From: Pueraria montana var. lobata
Lineage: Eukaryota > Streptophyta > Magnoliopsida > Fabales > Fabaceae
Direction: 5' to 3'
NCBI GenBank assembly: GCA_026413185.1
Contig: CM048650.1
Location: forward strand, 23,088,501-23,152,500
DNA: 64,000 bases
Part shown: positions 1 through 12,146 of the stretch, in pieces
Layout of the letters: the number at the start of each line of letters is the position of its first letter
Numbering within the stretch: position 1 is the first letter of the stretch
Made by a program: the position numbers and the translations under genes
The notes under the pieces: generated by a model
Databases searched by the model: none
What the model was told of the DNA's origin: nothing
The model's input: the letters and a program-made list of their open reading frames with translations, nothing else

Positions 1-259
1 TTTCGGTGTTAGGTGGGTGGAGTGTTTTTGGTTGGGACCACTTGGATAGCCCTCATAATTATTGGTTGGTAGGCATTTATTTTGATGGTGGGGAGGTTAA
101 TTGCTATTTATTCTCTAGTTAATATAAATAGAAATTAACCCTTTTTTTTCTCAGTTATGTTTCTTTTGAGATTTATTCCTCTTCTCTCTTCTTGTATATG
201 GGTTCTTGGTACCCCTTGTACCTAGTAATCAATATATTATTTTTGCTGATAAAAAAAAA
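1..259 (+). mobile_element. LINE 3' end, cut by window edge
   Basis: 3' untranslated end of a plant L1-type LINE. It ends in ttggtaccccttgtacctag, then an atatattatttttgctgat block and an A tract at 251-259, an ending characteristic of plant LINE tails. The coding part would lie to the left of the window; the equivalent coding tail is visible in the copies at 21884 and 53557. Confidence 0.75.
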
Positions 260-3200
260 CACGATATAATAATAATAATCTGATATTACTTAAATAACTG
301 GTATAATTTGCTTCATATATGTTTGACAAACAAGTATATTAAACAAATATTTGACAATTTTTTATTAATTAATCTTGTAAGTTTAAAATAAGTTACTTTA
401 AATTATTTTTTGACAACTCTACACGTCATCTTCTAAATTGGAAAAAGCTAAAAGATAGAGTAAAGTTAGCAGATAATCTTTGATATGAAAAATACAATTT
501 AGCATATATTAAAAATTGGAAAAAGTAACTTATTTTTTCTATATCAAAGATTATATGCTAACTTCGCTCTATCTTTTAGCTTTTTCCAATTTAGAAGATG
601 ATGTGTAGAGTTGTCAAAATGGGTGGGGCCTATTATGCCAAAGAGTGTCTAGTCAATCTAATCCATATATTTTTTGAACTATGATTTTTAGGTCCAGCCC
701 AGCCCTAAGTCAAGCCAACGAGCCAAATTAACCTGAATTAAAAATAATTAAAAATGTAAAATATTCTAAATCCAAAATAAAATGAAAAAATTGATTTTTT
801 TTAATCATTAGTCAAGTGATTGACTCTAAATCCCATGTTACTCATGTCAAGTATTAGGAATTTCAAAATAAAAGATTCTCTTTTTCATTTACACCTTAAG
901 ATCCTTTCAAAAAAAGATTGGTAATGAGATTTGCAAACTATCATATTGAGAAATTCCTTTTAATTCTATAACCGAGTGTTATTAAACTTAAAAATACCGG
1001 TGTTGACATCAACAACTCAAAACATTTGGATTTTGCAAAGAGTAGGACTCGAACCCGTCTTTGGGTTTGCTAAAATAAACTTGAACAATGAACTAACATA
1101 AATATTTTGTAAATGTATTGTCAAATTTAATTTATATTTTAATATATCTTATGTATAAAATTAAACTATATAATAAATAACGGTTTATGTGGGTCAATTA
1201 TTGACCCACTAGTTCGGCCAGTGACCGATCAACCCAATACCTATATCGGGTCAATGATCGGTTCGGTTCTAATAACACTACTATAATTAACCAATAGTAG
1301 TTGGTGTTCCAAATCAGAACAAATTGGGTTTGGCACTGGCAGTTAAACACTTAAACTCCTTAGTCAACAATGAACTAGATATTAAAAAACAAAGAAAAAA
1401 AATTATTTCCATATCGGGATGAGGTAGACCAACCGAGCAAGCAGCTGCATTTGTTGAGTGCGTCTGTTACATCACACATCACAGCGATGGCACTGTGGCA
1501 ACAACCAAAGGAGAGGAAATCATGCGTGACTGTAAGACATAAGTGCGTTAGGTCTTAGGTTTTTATTTTTTATCTCGTTTATCTATCGAGCCAACCCTAC
1601 CTTAGCCTATTTTGCCCGTAGGGCAAAACGATCGGGCCAAAAAGGTCATTCCATTTAGGCCACTCTTTTTAAAGCCCAACCCAACCTATTTGACAGGCTA
1701 CTCGGGTTGGCCTATCAGGCCTAGACAAAATTGATAGATTGATGTGGATATAAGTTCAAGATAAAGATTATTAATCATAAAGGATGAAAATTGTAATTTT
1801 ACTCATTACTTTATATATAGTGAATATATCTTCTCATAATATAAATTATACCATAATAAAATCATTATAAGACATCATAGTTAAGTGGAAAAAAATAAAA
1901 GTTGGTCAATTATTGATTCAAAGAGAAAAGTATAAAAAATAATATTTGTTCAATAGTAGTCAAATAAACAATAATTGCATTAATCAAATTTGTGTAATAC
2001 CTTTTTTCACGTTGACCAAAAAATAAATAGGATGCAGAATATTAATATCTAACTGTATTTGAAAAGTACTTTATAAGACTGGACATCTGAAATGAATACA
2101 GTGAAAAAGAAAAATAGTTCCCTCCATTGTTCCTCTTTCTCTCCTGAAAATGCCAAGATGAAGGTATGTCTCTTCCATGTAAACTACTTTTATGATCACA
2201 ATAGTTGAAAGCTTTTTTACTTCTTTGCTTAATACTTAGATTTTCTTTCTGGAAATGCACAGGTTAAGAATTGTGATGATGTCTCTTAACTTAAATACTT
2301 TTCTCTTAGAATTTGTTAAGAAAGTTTATTTGGTGTCCCAAAAGTTTGTTTTTGTCAAATTTGTTTATTATCTTTATTTTTAAAATGTCTTTTGATTAGA
2401 TATAGATATGTATTTGATGTCTCCATGATAAGTATTTTAAAATACACATGATTTCTTGATGGTGATAAAAGTTTTAATGCTTTTCCTCCCTCCTTTTACA
2501 AAGTATTTGTGCAATTGAGAAAATTGCTAAAGCCTTCTTCACCTCTATACTTATTGTAGAGATTTATATTTGAGTTTGAGGAAAGTATGACTAGGTGTGG
2601 GGATAGGATTAGGGTTTGAGTAGATTTGGATCTCATCGTTTCGTCGCCGTAAAAAGCGAGACAGGTTTAGGTCGATATTAAGAGAGACAAGGATAAAAAA
2701 CTTAAATCAAACCCCATTTTCTTCGAGTTCTTTTTTCTTTTCGAGTTTAGGAAAACTCACAAGGAATCTGCTTGATAATTTTTTTAAAAAAATTAATCTA
2801 CTTGTATATTTTCAAATAAATCATATATCAAATTATTATCTATCTATCAATTCAAACAATATATAAAAATTAATAAAAAACAAAGATTTTAAAAAATAGA
2901 AAATTAAGAATTAAATTATATTTTTATTTAATTGTATAATTTAAAACTTATTATTTAATTATTATTATTATTATTTAAATTATTTAACTATTAAAATAAT
3001 AATTTATATTTTTTAATAATTATTAAAAGTGAAAGTATAAAATAAAATTCTAATTGTAATTACTTGGTTCTTAAAAGAGAATATTTATAACTTGAACTTG
3101 CCCTGCCGTGAACTAATCAGAGTGAGTTTTTCCCGTCAAAGTCAGGGTAAGGTCCGATGGGTATTCATCGTTCAGATTTAATTGTGGTGCATAATTAAGT

Positions 3201-3714
3201 ATAATTTTTATAGAAAAAAGTATATAACTCCAAACTTTTGAGGTTTTTTTTTAATGTCTTTAGAAAGTTTTATTGGGGGCCATAAAAAGGTTGGTTTCTT
3301 TCTTCAAAATTTCAATTTATTAACTCTTGACCCCACAATATAAAGTTCATATTTTTACCCATCTCTCAAGAAGATTGATTGGTTTGACTTTCACCTTTTT
3401 TTTATTCTTTTTATTTTATTTTCTTATGGTTTAGATCTTTGGACTTAATTTATATAATGAGAAAACAAGTTCATTTATATTCTCTTTGAATGTCTAAATT
3501 TTTCTGGATTATCCTCAAATTTCTTGTATTAATTATGTATAAATATTGGGTAGAAGAAAGAAAAGGATATTGAATATAGGAAACATGCTTTTTCAAACCT
3601 CTTATCATTCAATGTCACATTGATTTGGTCTTGGTATTATTTGAATAGTTTTAGTGTAAAAAAATATCATTCTAGAAAATTTGATATTTTGAAAATTTTG
3701 AAAACCAAAATGGT
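260..3714. other. AT-rich spacer, unit 1
   Basis: No gene supported. It contains a foldback MITE (408-619), a perfect 10-bp-arm palindrome around 1189-1209, a block rich in cggttcggtt-type sequence near 1200-1275, and a strongly AT-rich stretch with ATT runs near 2940-3030. A short ATG-started stretch at 2092-2163 ends at a GT donor-like site, but splicing it to the next acceptor (2263) or to exon A gives an early stop, so it was not called coding. Confidence 0.6.
408..619. mobile_element. Foldback MITE, unit 1
   Basis: About 212 bp whose two ends form a long imperfect inverted repeat. The left arm starts ttttgacaactctacac and the right arm ends gtgtagagttgtcaaaa. The arms pair over roughly 75-80 bp with about four mismatches, around a short AT-rich centre. 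No coding capacity. The target-site duplication is not obvious, so the superfamily cannot be assigned. Confidence 0.75.
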
Positions 3715-3730
3715 TTACACCTATTTATTG

Positions 3731-3917
3731 TTTTTTTTTTTGGTCCTGTGACGGGAAACCCTAGCCCACTGGGTCAAGGACTAATCTCACTTGCTCTTAT
3801 TGCTGGCCCGAAGGGTTTTCGCACATGGCGGTGATCAAATACGGGATTTCTCGCTAAATAGATCGTCCTCACAATGTATGAACGCATGGTGTCTAACCAC
3901 TACGCCAACCCGTCGGG
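3731..3917 (-). mobile_element. tRNA-derived SINE, unit 1
   Basis: Read on the minus strand it begins ccgacgggttggcgtagtgg, which fits a pol III box A (TGGCGTAGTGG). About 60 bases on comes a degenerate box B-like stretch (tatttgatcacc), then a tRNA-unrelated body, ending in an A tract (T tract 3731-3740 on the plus strand). It is flanked by a perfect 16-bp direct repeat (ttacacctatttattg at 3715-3730 and 3918-3933), the target-site duplication expected of LINE-mobilised SINEs. It lies just upstream of exon A of the gene. Confidence 0.85.
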
Positions 3918-4022
3918 TTACACCTATTTATTGTTTAAGTTACTTTCTCAAACATCGTATAATGTACAACTTGATCGAATTGTTAAGTATTCTTATTTAT
4001 CATTTTCTTTACATGTTTTTAG

Positions 4023-4080
4023 GCATTTTCAACGGCATCCTGAAGTCAATAGGCCAATTGGAGGAACTCATTCATACGAG
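4023..4080 (+). other. Possible upstream exon A of the unknown gene (units 1-3)
   Basis: A 58-bp block bounded by ttttttag and gtattc, a good acceptor and donor. Copies are at 26297-26354 and 57947-58004 with conserved splice sites. If translated in the phase that joins exon B in frame it reads HFQRHPEVNRPIGGTHSYE. A coding role would need a further upstream exon ending in phase 2, which was not found, so it may instead be a 5' UTR exon or chance. Confidence 0.35.
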
Positions 4081-4679
4081 GTATTCCCTTACTAGACATG
4101 AGAAAAACTTGGACAGATGAAGGTGTTTTGTGTGTTTGTATCTGTGTGTGTCTGTGTTAATTTTTGTTTAAAAGTTGTTGTATGTTCCAATAATTTTAAG
4201 ACAAATTCACATAGAGTAATTTTATCAAAGATTAAAATTAGAGCTTACCATATGTATGCATTAAGTGTTGATTTAGCTAGGATATATAAAGGTATTCAAC
4301 ATTTTGCGCAAATTCTGATTAACATGAACATGTTAAACTTAAACCTGAAAATATAATATTATTGATATTTCATCTCAAGAAAAAGGGATTAAAAATAGAC
4401 TGTCAATTGTAAAATCCAATATGAAAAAGAAAGATCATGCACATTTGGCAATAATTAATATAGATGTAGCTTTTCAAGAAATTTTAGCTACCCTAAATAT
4501 TTAGGCCCTGTTTGATTTTTTTCACTTTTAGATTTTAAAATCTTTTTTTAAGATAATTCTATGCTACTCGATGATCAATTTATCATCCAAAATGTATGAA
4601 GTTTTAAAAATTATTTCCAAAATAAGTGTTTTGAAAACCAAAAAACATAAACAAGTAGAAAATGTTTTCTCATCTTCTT

Positions 4680-5269
4680 AAGTTAAAATACACTTTTAAT
4701 CCTTTATGTTCTCGATTATATTTAGTTTTGTCCCTCATCTTTAAAAAATTTCAATTTAATCTTTTATGTTTTGAAGGTGAGTCAAAATGATCATTTTTAT
4801 TTTGGGACACAGTTTTGAACCTTTTTTTTTTATTCGAGATGTGAAACTTGTCCTATTAGATTCTCATATATTAAAATATAAAATCCAATAATCTTCAAAC
4901 CAAAAATTGCCACAAATATGGTGAAAATTACATGAAAATTGAATACAACGAGCAACCAAAAAATAAAAAATAAATCTTATATCACATTCTTGTTCGGTTG
5001 CTTATGAGATTCATTTTTCATGCAATTTTTAGCATGTTTATGGTTCTTTTGCCACATTTTTCGTGTAAATAAATTTAATGGGACAAGTTTCAAATCTTAA
5101 ATCAGTAAAAAAAAATCAAATTGTGTCCTAAAATCGAAAATGATCATTGTTCCAAAATGATCATTTTGACTCACTTTAAAAATATAAACGAAAAAATTGA
5201 ATTTTTTAGAAAATAAAGAATCAAATTAAATATAATCAAATACATAAAGGCTAAACATGTATTTTAGCC
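4680..5269. mobile_element. MULE-like MITE, unit 1
   Basis: A roughly 590-bp element with long imperfect inverted-repeat arms of about 180 bp (left taaaatacac..., right ...gtattttag). It is flanked by a 9-bp direct repeat catcttctt (4671-4679 and 5270-5278). A 9-bp duplication with long terminal inverted repeats and no coding sequence fits a Mutator-derived foldback MITE. It lies in the intron between exon A and exon B. Confidence 0.65.
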
Positions 5270-5601
5270 CATCTTCTTCTTGTGTTTAGTAATCCTAGCT
5301 TAAAGGTATGGTTCATTTGAAATGGTACTATATCTGTGACATTTGTGAGTGTATCTTCTATTTTTGATTTTTTTATAAAAAAAAACTAAAAATAGTTTTT
5401 GAAAATAATAATCAAACATATCTTAATATCCTAATTACCTTAAACTTTTGGTTTGGCTATTATGTGTATGTTTTCTGGGGCCCTTCGACGTCAACTACAT
5501 GGAGAAAAATAAGATACTAGGTCAAAAGGTGAAATGAAATGGACATTTTTATTCATTACATATAATATGAATAAATCTTAATGTTTTGGTAGGATTCAAG
5601 C

Positions 5602-8600
5602 ATGGAAGGAGAATCACAAAGATCATCCTCCCGTTATCACTCATACGAAAGTACTGAGCATAACAATCCGAATGAAAGGTAACAATCTCACATAACAACA
5701 TTATTTTTTATGTGTTTGTTGATTATTGTGTTTTGAGACTCTAACCAATCAATAGTCTATTATTGCATACATACACATGTATAAATATGGCAGTGCACAA
5801 ATAATGTCTAAAATTGATTTTCTAATTACAATCTTAGCTATTGATTTTCTAATTAATGGTTATTATTGTACTTTATTCTTTAAAGAACACTCCTTCCACT
5901 TTAGAGGAGTCAAATTTTAATATTTTTAATATTATGAAGCTATGAACACTATGTTATTATTATTATTTTTGCTTAGTATATTAATTAAAAATTAAAATTA
6001 TATTATTTAATTATTAACATGCTTTTTAATTTCCTAATGTGAAGTTTCTTCATTTATACTTGTGATTCCAACACTATGTTATATGTTTTTTTTTTCAAAA
6101 AAAATTATAATTTTATGATACATCGAGAAACAATGGATAAGAGATCATAATGCAATTGTATTGAAATAATTGTGCCAAATTAAATCCAGGTCTGGGGATG
6201 TGGAAATAAGAATTCGAAGTAGTTTGGGGAATGGTTACATTCTTCGATCACCAAGGTGGACAGTTCAATTCCAATTGGACTATTCTCCTACAACTCAACA
6301 ACCCCCAATTCAACTGCCCCATGTTCATCCAGCGTATCCTACAACAGTACGTATAAAAATACCATTATATCCTTGCTTCTTATGTTTTTTCTATACCTTA
6401 CCTCTAATTAAAAAAGATGGAAATTGTTGAAAAATAACATTCTCTCTCTCTCTCTCTTGTTTGCTTATTAAGGTGTTACCTTTTTATTGGAGACATAAGG
6501 ACTTATACACCAAATAAGGAAACTGTAATTTGAGTCTAGCATTTATATCCTGTGTATTTTGAAACATAACTACAATGTGCATGCTATGTCTTATTTCCTT
6601 CTATTCACAAGTTGTCATTCATAGTTTTTATTTCATTGTTATTTGTAATCTAGAATACCGTTGGGGTTGGAAATGAAGCTCCACCACCCATTCCCGCGAT
6701 TCATCGGACAATCAACATTTCTAATTTTCTTGAAGTTCAACCACCCATTGGCTTGCAATGGTAATAAGCATTACTATTCATTTTATTTTAATTTAAAAAT
6801 TCTTTTTCTACGTTAATAACTATAACTCACATGTATACATAGGAATTCTACATCTACATCTTTTGAGTCAACCTATGAGATACGACTTGAACAAGTGTTG
6901 GGTTCTACAATTGGATTTACCAATTATCCTGATACTATGGGAGTGTCTCCTATGCAAACTCAATTTACAAACACCGAGCAGGTATAAATGACCATTTCAT
7001 TTTTTATTTCCTAGTTGAGAAATTTGTTTTCAATTTAGCAATTTAATTCATATAGGCAACAAAATATCTTTCAGCTATGCATGCTTAATTGTAATAGGAA
7101 ATTAGAAGATATTGTAGTTTTCTGCTTGTTATATGATTGATGGATTTTATGGTACTCACACACTAGACAATATGTATTGGTTTGAGTGGAAGAAAACTCG
7201 GATCATTTAGGTATGCATTGAATGTGTGTAGATATGAACAAATATTAATGGAAGATGCCCTTGCATTTGGCATTTAAAGGTGTGTTTGGGAGTGATATTT
7301 TAGAAAAAAAAAAAGTAAAAGGGAAGGGAAATTTTCAATTCTATTTAAATATTATTTAATTTAATATTTTTAAAATAAATTAAATAAAATGATAAATTAG
7401 TATGCATTTAGTGTCTTAATTATTGTTATAAAAACCAATTGGTTGAATTGGTTTGATTGGAAACCAATGATATAATTTGTTCAAATTCATTGTTAGATTG
7501 AAAATGTTACAGACCGGTGCAACCCACTAGTTTTTTGACTGGTGACTTATCCAATCGAACCAGTCAAATTGAATTAGTGACCTGACAAGGTTTTTAGTTA
7601 ACTAGTTTTTTGTCAATTTTTTTTGGGAATTTTTTAGGTGTAGTATATATTTTTTATAGTTAACATATTTTTATTTTTTTTAGGATTTTCTTAATATATA
7701 TTGGTTCATGCGTTTTGGCTAATGATGCATTAATTCGACCAATGACTCACTGGTATAGTGTATTGACTGAGTTGATAACCAACTTGTTAGTTTTAAAAAA
7801 AAACATGTTACTTTTCAAAAAAAGTATATATATGTTAAACGAATGGCAATTTATTGTGTTGAAACCAACTCAAACATATTTGCGCATGTTATTTACTTCA
7901 TACCATTGAATGATTCTAAAATTGTGATTTTTGTTATGTTTTATAACCTTTTACATAATGTTTTGTTTTAGGCTCTGCAACAAGGAGTATCGAACTTTCA
8001 TCTTAATTCGGATGAAATAATGGAAGAGTCATCATCGAGTAATGATAGGGAATGGTCCCCCATGGAAATTGAATTCCTAAACATTCAGCAGGTATATGGT
8101 CATTTTGTTTTTCTATTTTCTAGCTAATAATTTTTTTTTTAATTCAACAACTTAATTTATTTAGGCAACAAACTATCAACTATGCATGCTTAATTGTAAT
8201 AGGAAATTAGAAGATATTACAATTTTTAGCTTGTTATATGAATTATGGCTGGTTCAAATTGGTTGTTGATAGAAATGTTATACAGTTAGTATGACTCAGT
8301 GCAATCTAGCTATTATTTTTTAGTGAATTAGTAACATGGCTTGTAGAATTGGTCTAAGTGAACTAATTACCTAACAAGTTTTTTTTAGTGAATTCTTACG
8401 CCATGATTTTTAATATATAATATTATTTTTTAATATTTTTTAAAGTATATGAAATTTACATGTTATGATTTTTTGGATTTTTTTAATATATCAGTACATT
8501 GAATTTGACCAATATTAATTCATTATGACAACTAGTGATTCATTGAGTTAATATTGTGATAGAACCGATAACCAATCTAAATATGTTAATATTAATCTTA

Positions 8601-9417
8601 ATTTTGTATTTATTTTTATAAATAATACATAAATCTCTTAATCTAGAAAAGATATCCTCCCTTTTCCTTCTTCCTAAAACTCCACTCCAATATGTACTCT
8701 TAATTGTCTAGCTTATATATCTTAGTCTCTCACTTATCATTAAAAAAACTTATGTGAAACCATACAAATTTGCTTTTTATTTCCAGTAATATTTCAATAA
8801 CATTAAAGTATAAATATTTTGTAACAAGAATTGCTCCAATAGAATTATGGATTTGGCATAAAATTACAGTGTCACAAGAATATACATGATGCATAACTAG
8901 GTTGCTATAAATAAAATTATTAATCTTGAGTAATAATTTGAAATATGAACTCCTTGTAGGTGAGGAAAAATTAACAACTTTTTAGTTCTAAAAAGTAAAT
9001 GAAAATCCAATAAAAAAATTATTGTCTAAACCCTAAACAGAAAAAAAAACATATATATTTGTAAATGTTGTCTACTTCATAAAGTTTAATGCTTTTAAAA
9101 CTGCGATTTTCATTATTTTTATAACATTTTCCTTTGTTTTAGACTCTGCAGCAAGGAGTATTGGGTGTTCATCATAACTCGAATGAAATAGGAGAGTCTT
9201 TTACGAGGAATGTTAGGGTAGGTTATGATACACATAAACACATAAAGAGATTATTATATACTTTTCTCTTAATCCTATTAACTCACTTTATCTATCTATC
9301 TATCTATTTTTTGTGTGAATGGTTCTATTTCAAAACTCAAGTAACAAATTTTTATGATAAATTTCTTTGAATCAGAGGAGAATAACATATGAGGACTCGC
9401 TTTATTCAACAAGTTAA
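5602..9417 (+). CDS. Unknown multi-exon gene, copy 1 (238 aa, seven coding exons)
   Basis: Function not recognised. Coding exons: B 5602-5678 (exon from 5593), C 6190-6346, D 6654-6760, E 6843-6981, F 7972-8091, G 9143-9217, H 9376-9417 with TAA. Every intron is GT-AG and the phases (2,0,2,0,0,0) join into one uninterrupted 717-bp frame, which is strong evidence for a real gene. The start ATG in exon B has a favourable context (agcATGg). The protein is hydrophilic with no signal peptide, membrane segment or catalytic motif seen: a Ser-rich N-terminus, a basic RIRSSLGNG..SPRW segment (about residues 33-48), Pro/Gln-rich stretches (TTQQPPIQLP), and a paired ALQQGV / TLQQGV motif opening exons F and G. 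It ends RRITYEDSLYSTS. Exons F and G arose by internal duplication. It could be a lineage-specific gene or the surviving 3' part of a larger gene; expression is untested. Confidence 0.7.
6935..9217 (+). repeat. Intragenic tandem duplication (exon E end/intron/exon F start vs exon F end/intron/exon G start)
   Basis: The end of exon E plus following intron (about 6935-7140) resembles the end of exon F plus its intron (about 8060-8240), including the shared block tatgcatgcttaattgtaat. The intron end and exon F start (about 7860-8030) resemble the intron end and exon G start (about 9045-9200): GCTCTGCAACAAGGAGTAT versus ACTCTGCAGCAAGGAGTAT. The spacing is about 1.13-1.17 kb, so a genomic segment spanning one exon-intron-exon boundary was duplicated within the gene. 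Confidence 0.75.
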
Positions 9418-12146
9418 GTTACTAGAAACCCTTCCCTACCAAGGTAAACTTAGTTGGATTTCTCAACTAGAACATGGAACGTGGACACATTTTGATATTT
9501 TTAATATTTTAATAATGGAACACACACACACACACACACTAATTATGGTCTTCCCCATTTATTGGTTTCTTTACAAAATGAACCCATCATCAATGTAGTT
9601 TCACAATATACCTAATTTATGATTCATCATATGCTATGCATGAATTACTTGTGGACTCCCATTTAAGGTTGTTTATCCTTCAGAACAAACATGATATTAT
9701 TTTTTATTATATTCTATTTTATTATTTGAAATATATGTATGCTTGAGATTTTTGTTGTGTATGATATTGTAAGAACATGAAGTGCAAGACCTTAATTGCT
9801 TAACTTGTGTGCTTATGTGTATATATTCATGTCATCAGGTAATGGCAATGGGTTTGGTATGAATTGAACACATGCAATGCCTTTGCCGGGATAAGGGAGT
9901 TGAAAATCATATATGCTATATAAGTCATGATAATTCAGACAATTATGAGAATTTTAAGATTTCAATAAGCTTTTCTAAGCACTCTTGATAGTTAATAATT
10001 CTTAGAACTTGGCACTCTGATGTGTATTCAGAGATTCTCTTTATTAAAATTTGTATGCCGATTTCATGGTTGACTTCACTTTGATTATTGAATCTATTTG
10101 GAACCTTATATTGATCAATTGATTAAACAAATTATTCAAGCACTTTTCCATAAATTTTTATTGCATGAAAGTTTATTCATAAACATGATTATGGAGCATA
10201 TGAAATATGTTAAAAGAGTTTTTTTTTTGTCTATAATCATAAATATCCTTTATGTAAAATAATATGGTAGAAAAAGTTTTACTGAAAGACATGGATGTAA
10301 ATTTAATTTGTAGCATTAAATGTTACATTTTCTAATAAAATATTTTCATTTTTTATTTCTTAACTATTATACTAAGGGACAATGGTTAGCAAAAGTATAA
10401 TATGCTATGTTTGACTTTATTTTTCTTTACTAGTTATTATAAAATTAAAACTTAAAATGAGAGTTTTGAAAATGAAAATAGTGAACATGTTTGGTAGCTT
10501 TAACTTAAAAACTCTTTTTACACTAAAAGCTCTATTTTATTATTTCACATTGATTAGTTAACGATAAGAAAGAGAAAGATATTAAAAAATACAACTTATT
10601 TTTAAAAGCTATTTCACACAGCTTTTTTTTATTAGAAAAACTACTTCCCCCCTATTCTTTTATAAAAAATAAGTTCTCTTTTTTTTTTTTAAGATGTGTG
10701 GTTAATCTTCTCTTTTTAAGTAAAAAACAAAAAGAACAAAAAAAAATTGGGTCAAGCACTATCCAAAATGGTTTTTATCAAGTTTTTATTATATCTTATT
10801 CATATTCACATAAATAACCAATATTGATTGACACAAATGGTAGTGGCTTGTGTTCCTTAATCAAGTGGTTTAAGGTTCGAATCCTAGCATTGGATATGGA
10901 ATAAACCATGATAGGAGGGGAAATATTCATCTTGTGTGCGGTCACATTTTATTTATATTTGACTTAATTATATTTTTTAGAAATTGATTTTCTTAGACTA
11001 GATTCATTCGTTAAATAAACAATTTTACTCATACATTTCGTTTAAATATATAGATACAAAATTTATATACTTATTTTTATTTAACCAACATAGTCTAGTC
11101 TAAAAAAAAACTAAACAAAATAAAGTTAACAAACCTAACTCAATAGAAGCTAGACACTTGTTTGTATGAGTCGATTCTTATGACAACTTTATCACTAAAA
11201 AATATATATTATAAATAATGTATAACTTATACATAAAAAATTCAAAATCTTTTTGATTATTTAGGGTAATTGCGAATTTTTATATTTTAGTTTTTATAGA
11301 TGCAAATTTTAAAACAAAACGTGTTCAACTAAAATGTAGTTGAATTGTTTTTTAATCAAACTTTGTCTATAGACCTAACTTGTTAAATCAATGCATAATG
11401 TTTCTTTATTTGCTAAAATCAAATTCAACAAGTAAAAAAAAAGACTAAAACTCAATAAATTCACAAAAACAAAAATAAAATAAGTTGTTAGCTTTAGGGG
11501 TGTTCACGAGTCAATTTGGATTAGGTTTGATGAAACTTGTTACTCGCACCAATTAAAATAATTTGAGTTGAATTTAGTCAATTCTACGTAATTTTTTTAT
11601 TAGACCGGAATCGAACTAACCCGATCAATAATAAGTTGGGTTGGGTCTTTGGATTAAAAAAGTTTTAAATTTTATGAAAAATTGTAATTTTTTTTACCAT
11701 TTTAAGAAATTTTTGTGGGAATAAAATTGAAAAAAAAATGTTATTCCACTGAATATAACCACAACAAATATGGTTCTCCATAAATTCAAATAATTGTATA
11801 AGACTTTTTTTCCTTTTTTCTTTAAGTTAATTTTTTCTTAGAATATGCATTTTGATATTTGTTCTTTGGCTGCACAAATAAACATTGTACACTTGAATCA
11901 TACACTTCGACTATTTTTTAAGACATGACTTATTTGGGCGATGCTTATTGTTTTAAAAATGCTTGGTTGATATCAGCATAACACATAACTAAAGCACGAT
12001 ATCTAAGAAAAAATAATCAAAATACAACAAATTAAGCCATTAACCAAATCAACGTAGCAAGAAATGAGAAATCTAATATTAGTGAGAGGTTGAAATCATA
12101 GACTTGTTGTGTGTTTTTTACCGTCTTCTCATTTTTTATTTTAAGA
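9418..12146. other. Gene 3' flank and AT-rich spacer, unit 1
   Basis: No further gene supported. It holds a CA repeat (about 9519-9539), probable 3' UTR sequence, and AT-rich DNA. A tRNA-like box B motif lies at 10874-10884. The short open stretch overlapping exon H in another frame is a shadow. Confidence 0.6.
10874..10884 (+). other. Isolated box B-like motif (ggttcgaatcc), possible SINE/tRNA relic
   Basis: A perfect pol III box B core, also at 42609-42619 and 63945-63955 in the other units. A clear box A, a cloverleaf and a terminal A tract were not found, so this is either an old tRNA-derived repeat or chance. Confidence 0.3.

Noticed and set aside
2092..2163. ATG-started stretch ending at a GT donor, possible first exon
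   Set aside because: Splicing to the acceptor at 2263 or to exon A meets an early stop; no independent support.
2042..2260. 72-codon minus-strand open stretch in units 1 and 2
   Set aside because: AT-rich spacer, not open in unit 3, no family motif.
3791..4120. 109-codon open stretch, repeated in all three units
   Set aside because: It runs from the antisense of the SINE across its target duplication, intron sequence and exon A in a frame that does not join the gene. It is a chance frame repeated by the duplication.
4117..4356. 79-codon open stretch after exon A
   Set aside because: Lies in the intron after a good donor site; Val/Cys-rich from gtgtgt sequence; no homology recognised.
9389..9598. 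69-codon frame overlapping exon H
   Set aside because: Out-of-frame shadow over the gene's last exon and 3' UTR, ending in a CA repeat.
10860..10960. Possible tRNA gene around ggttcgaatcc
   Set aside because: Only a box B core is convincing; no cloverleaf or acceptor stem could be drawn.
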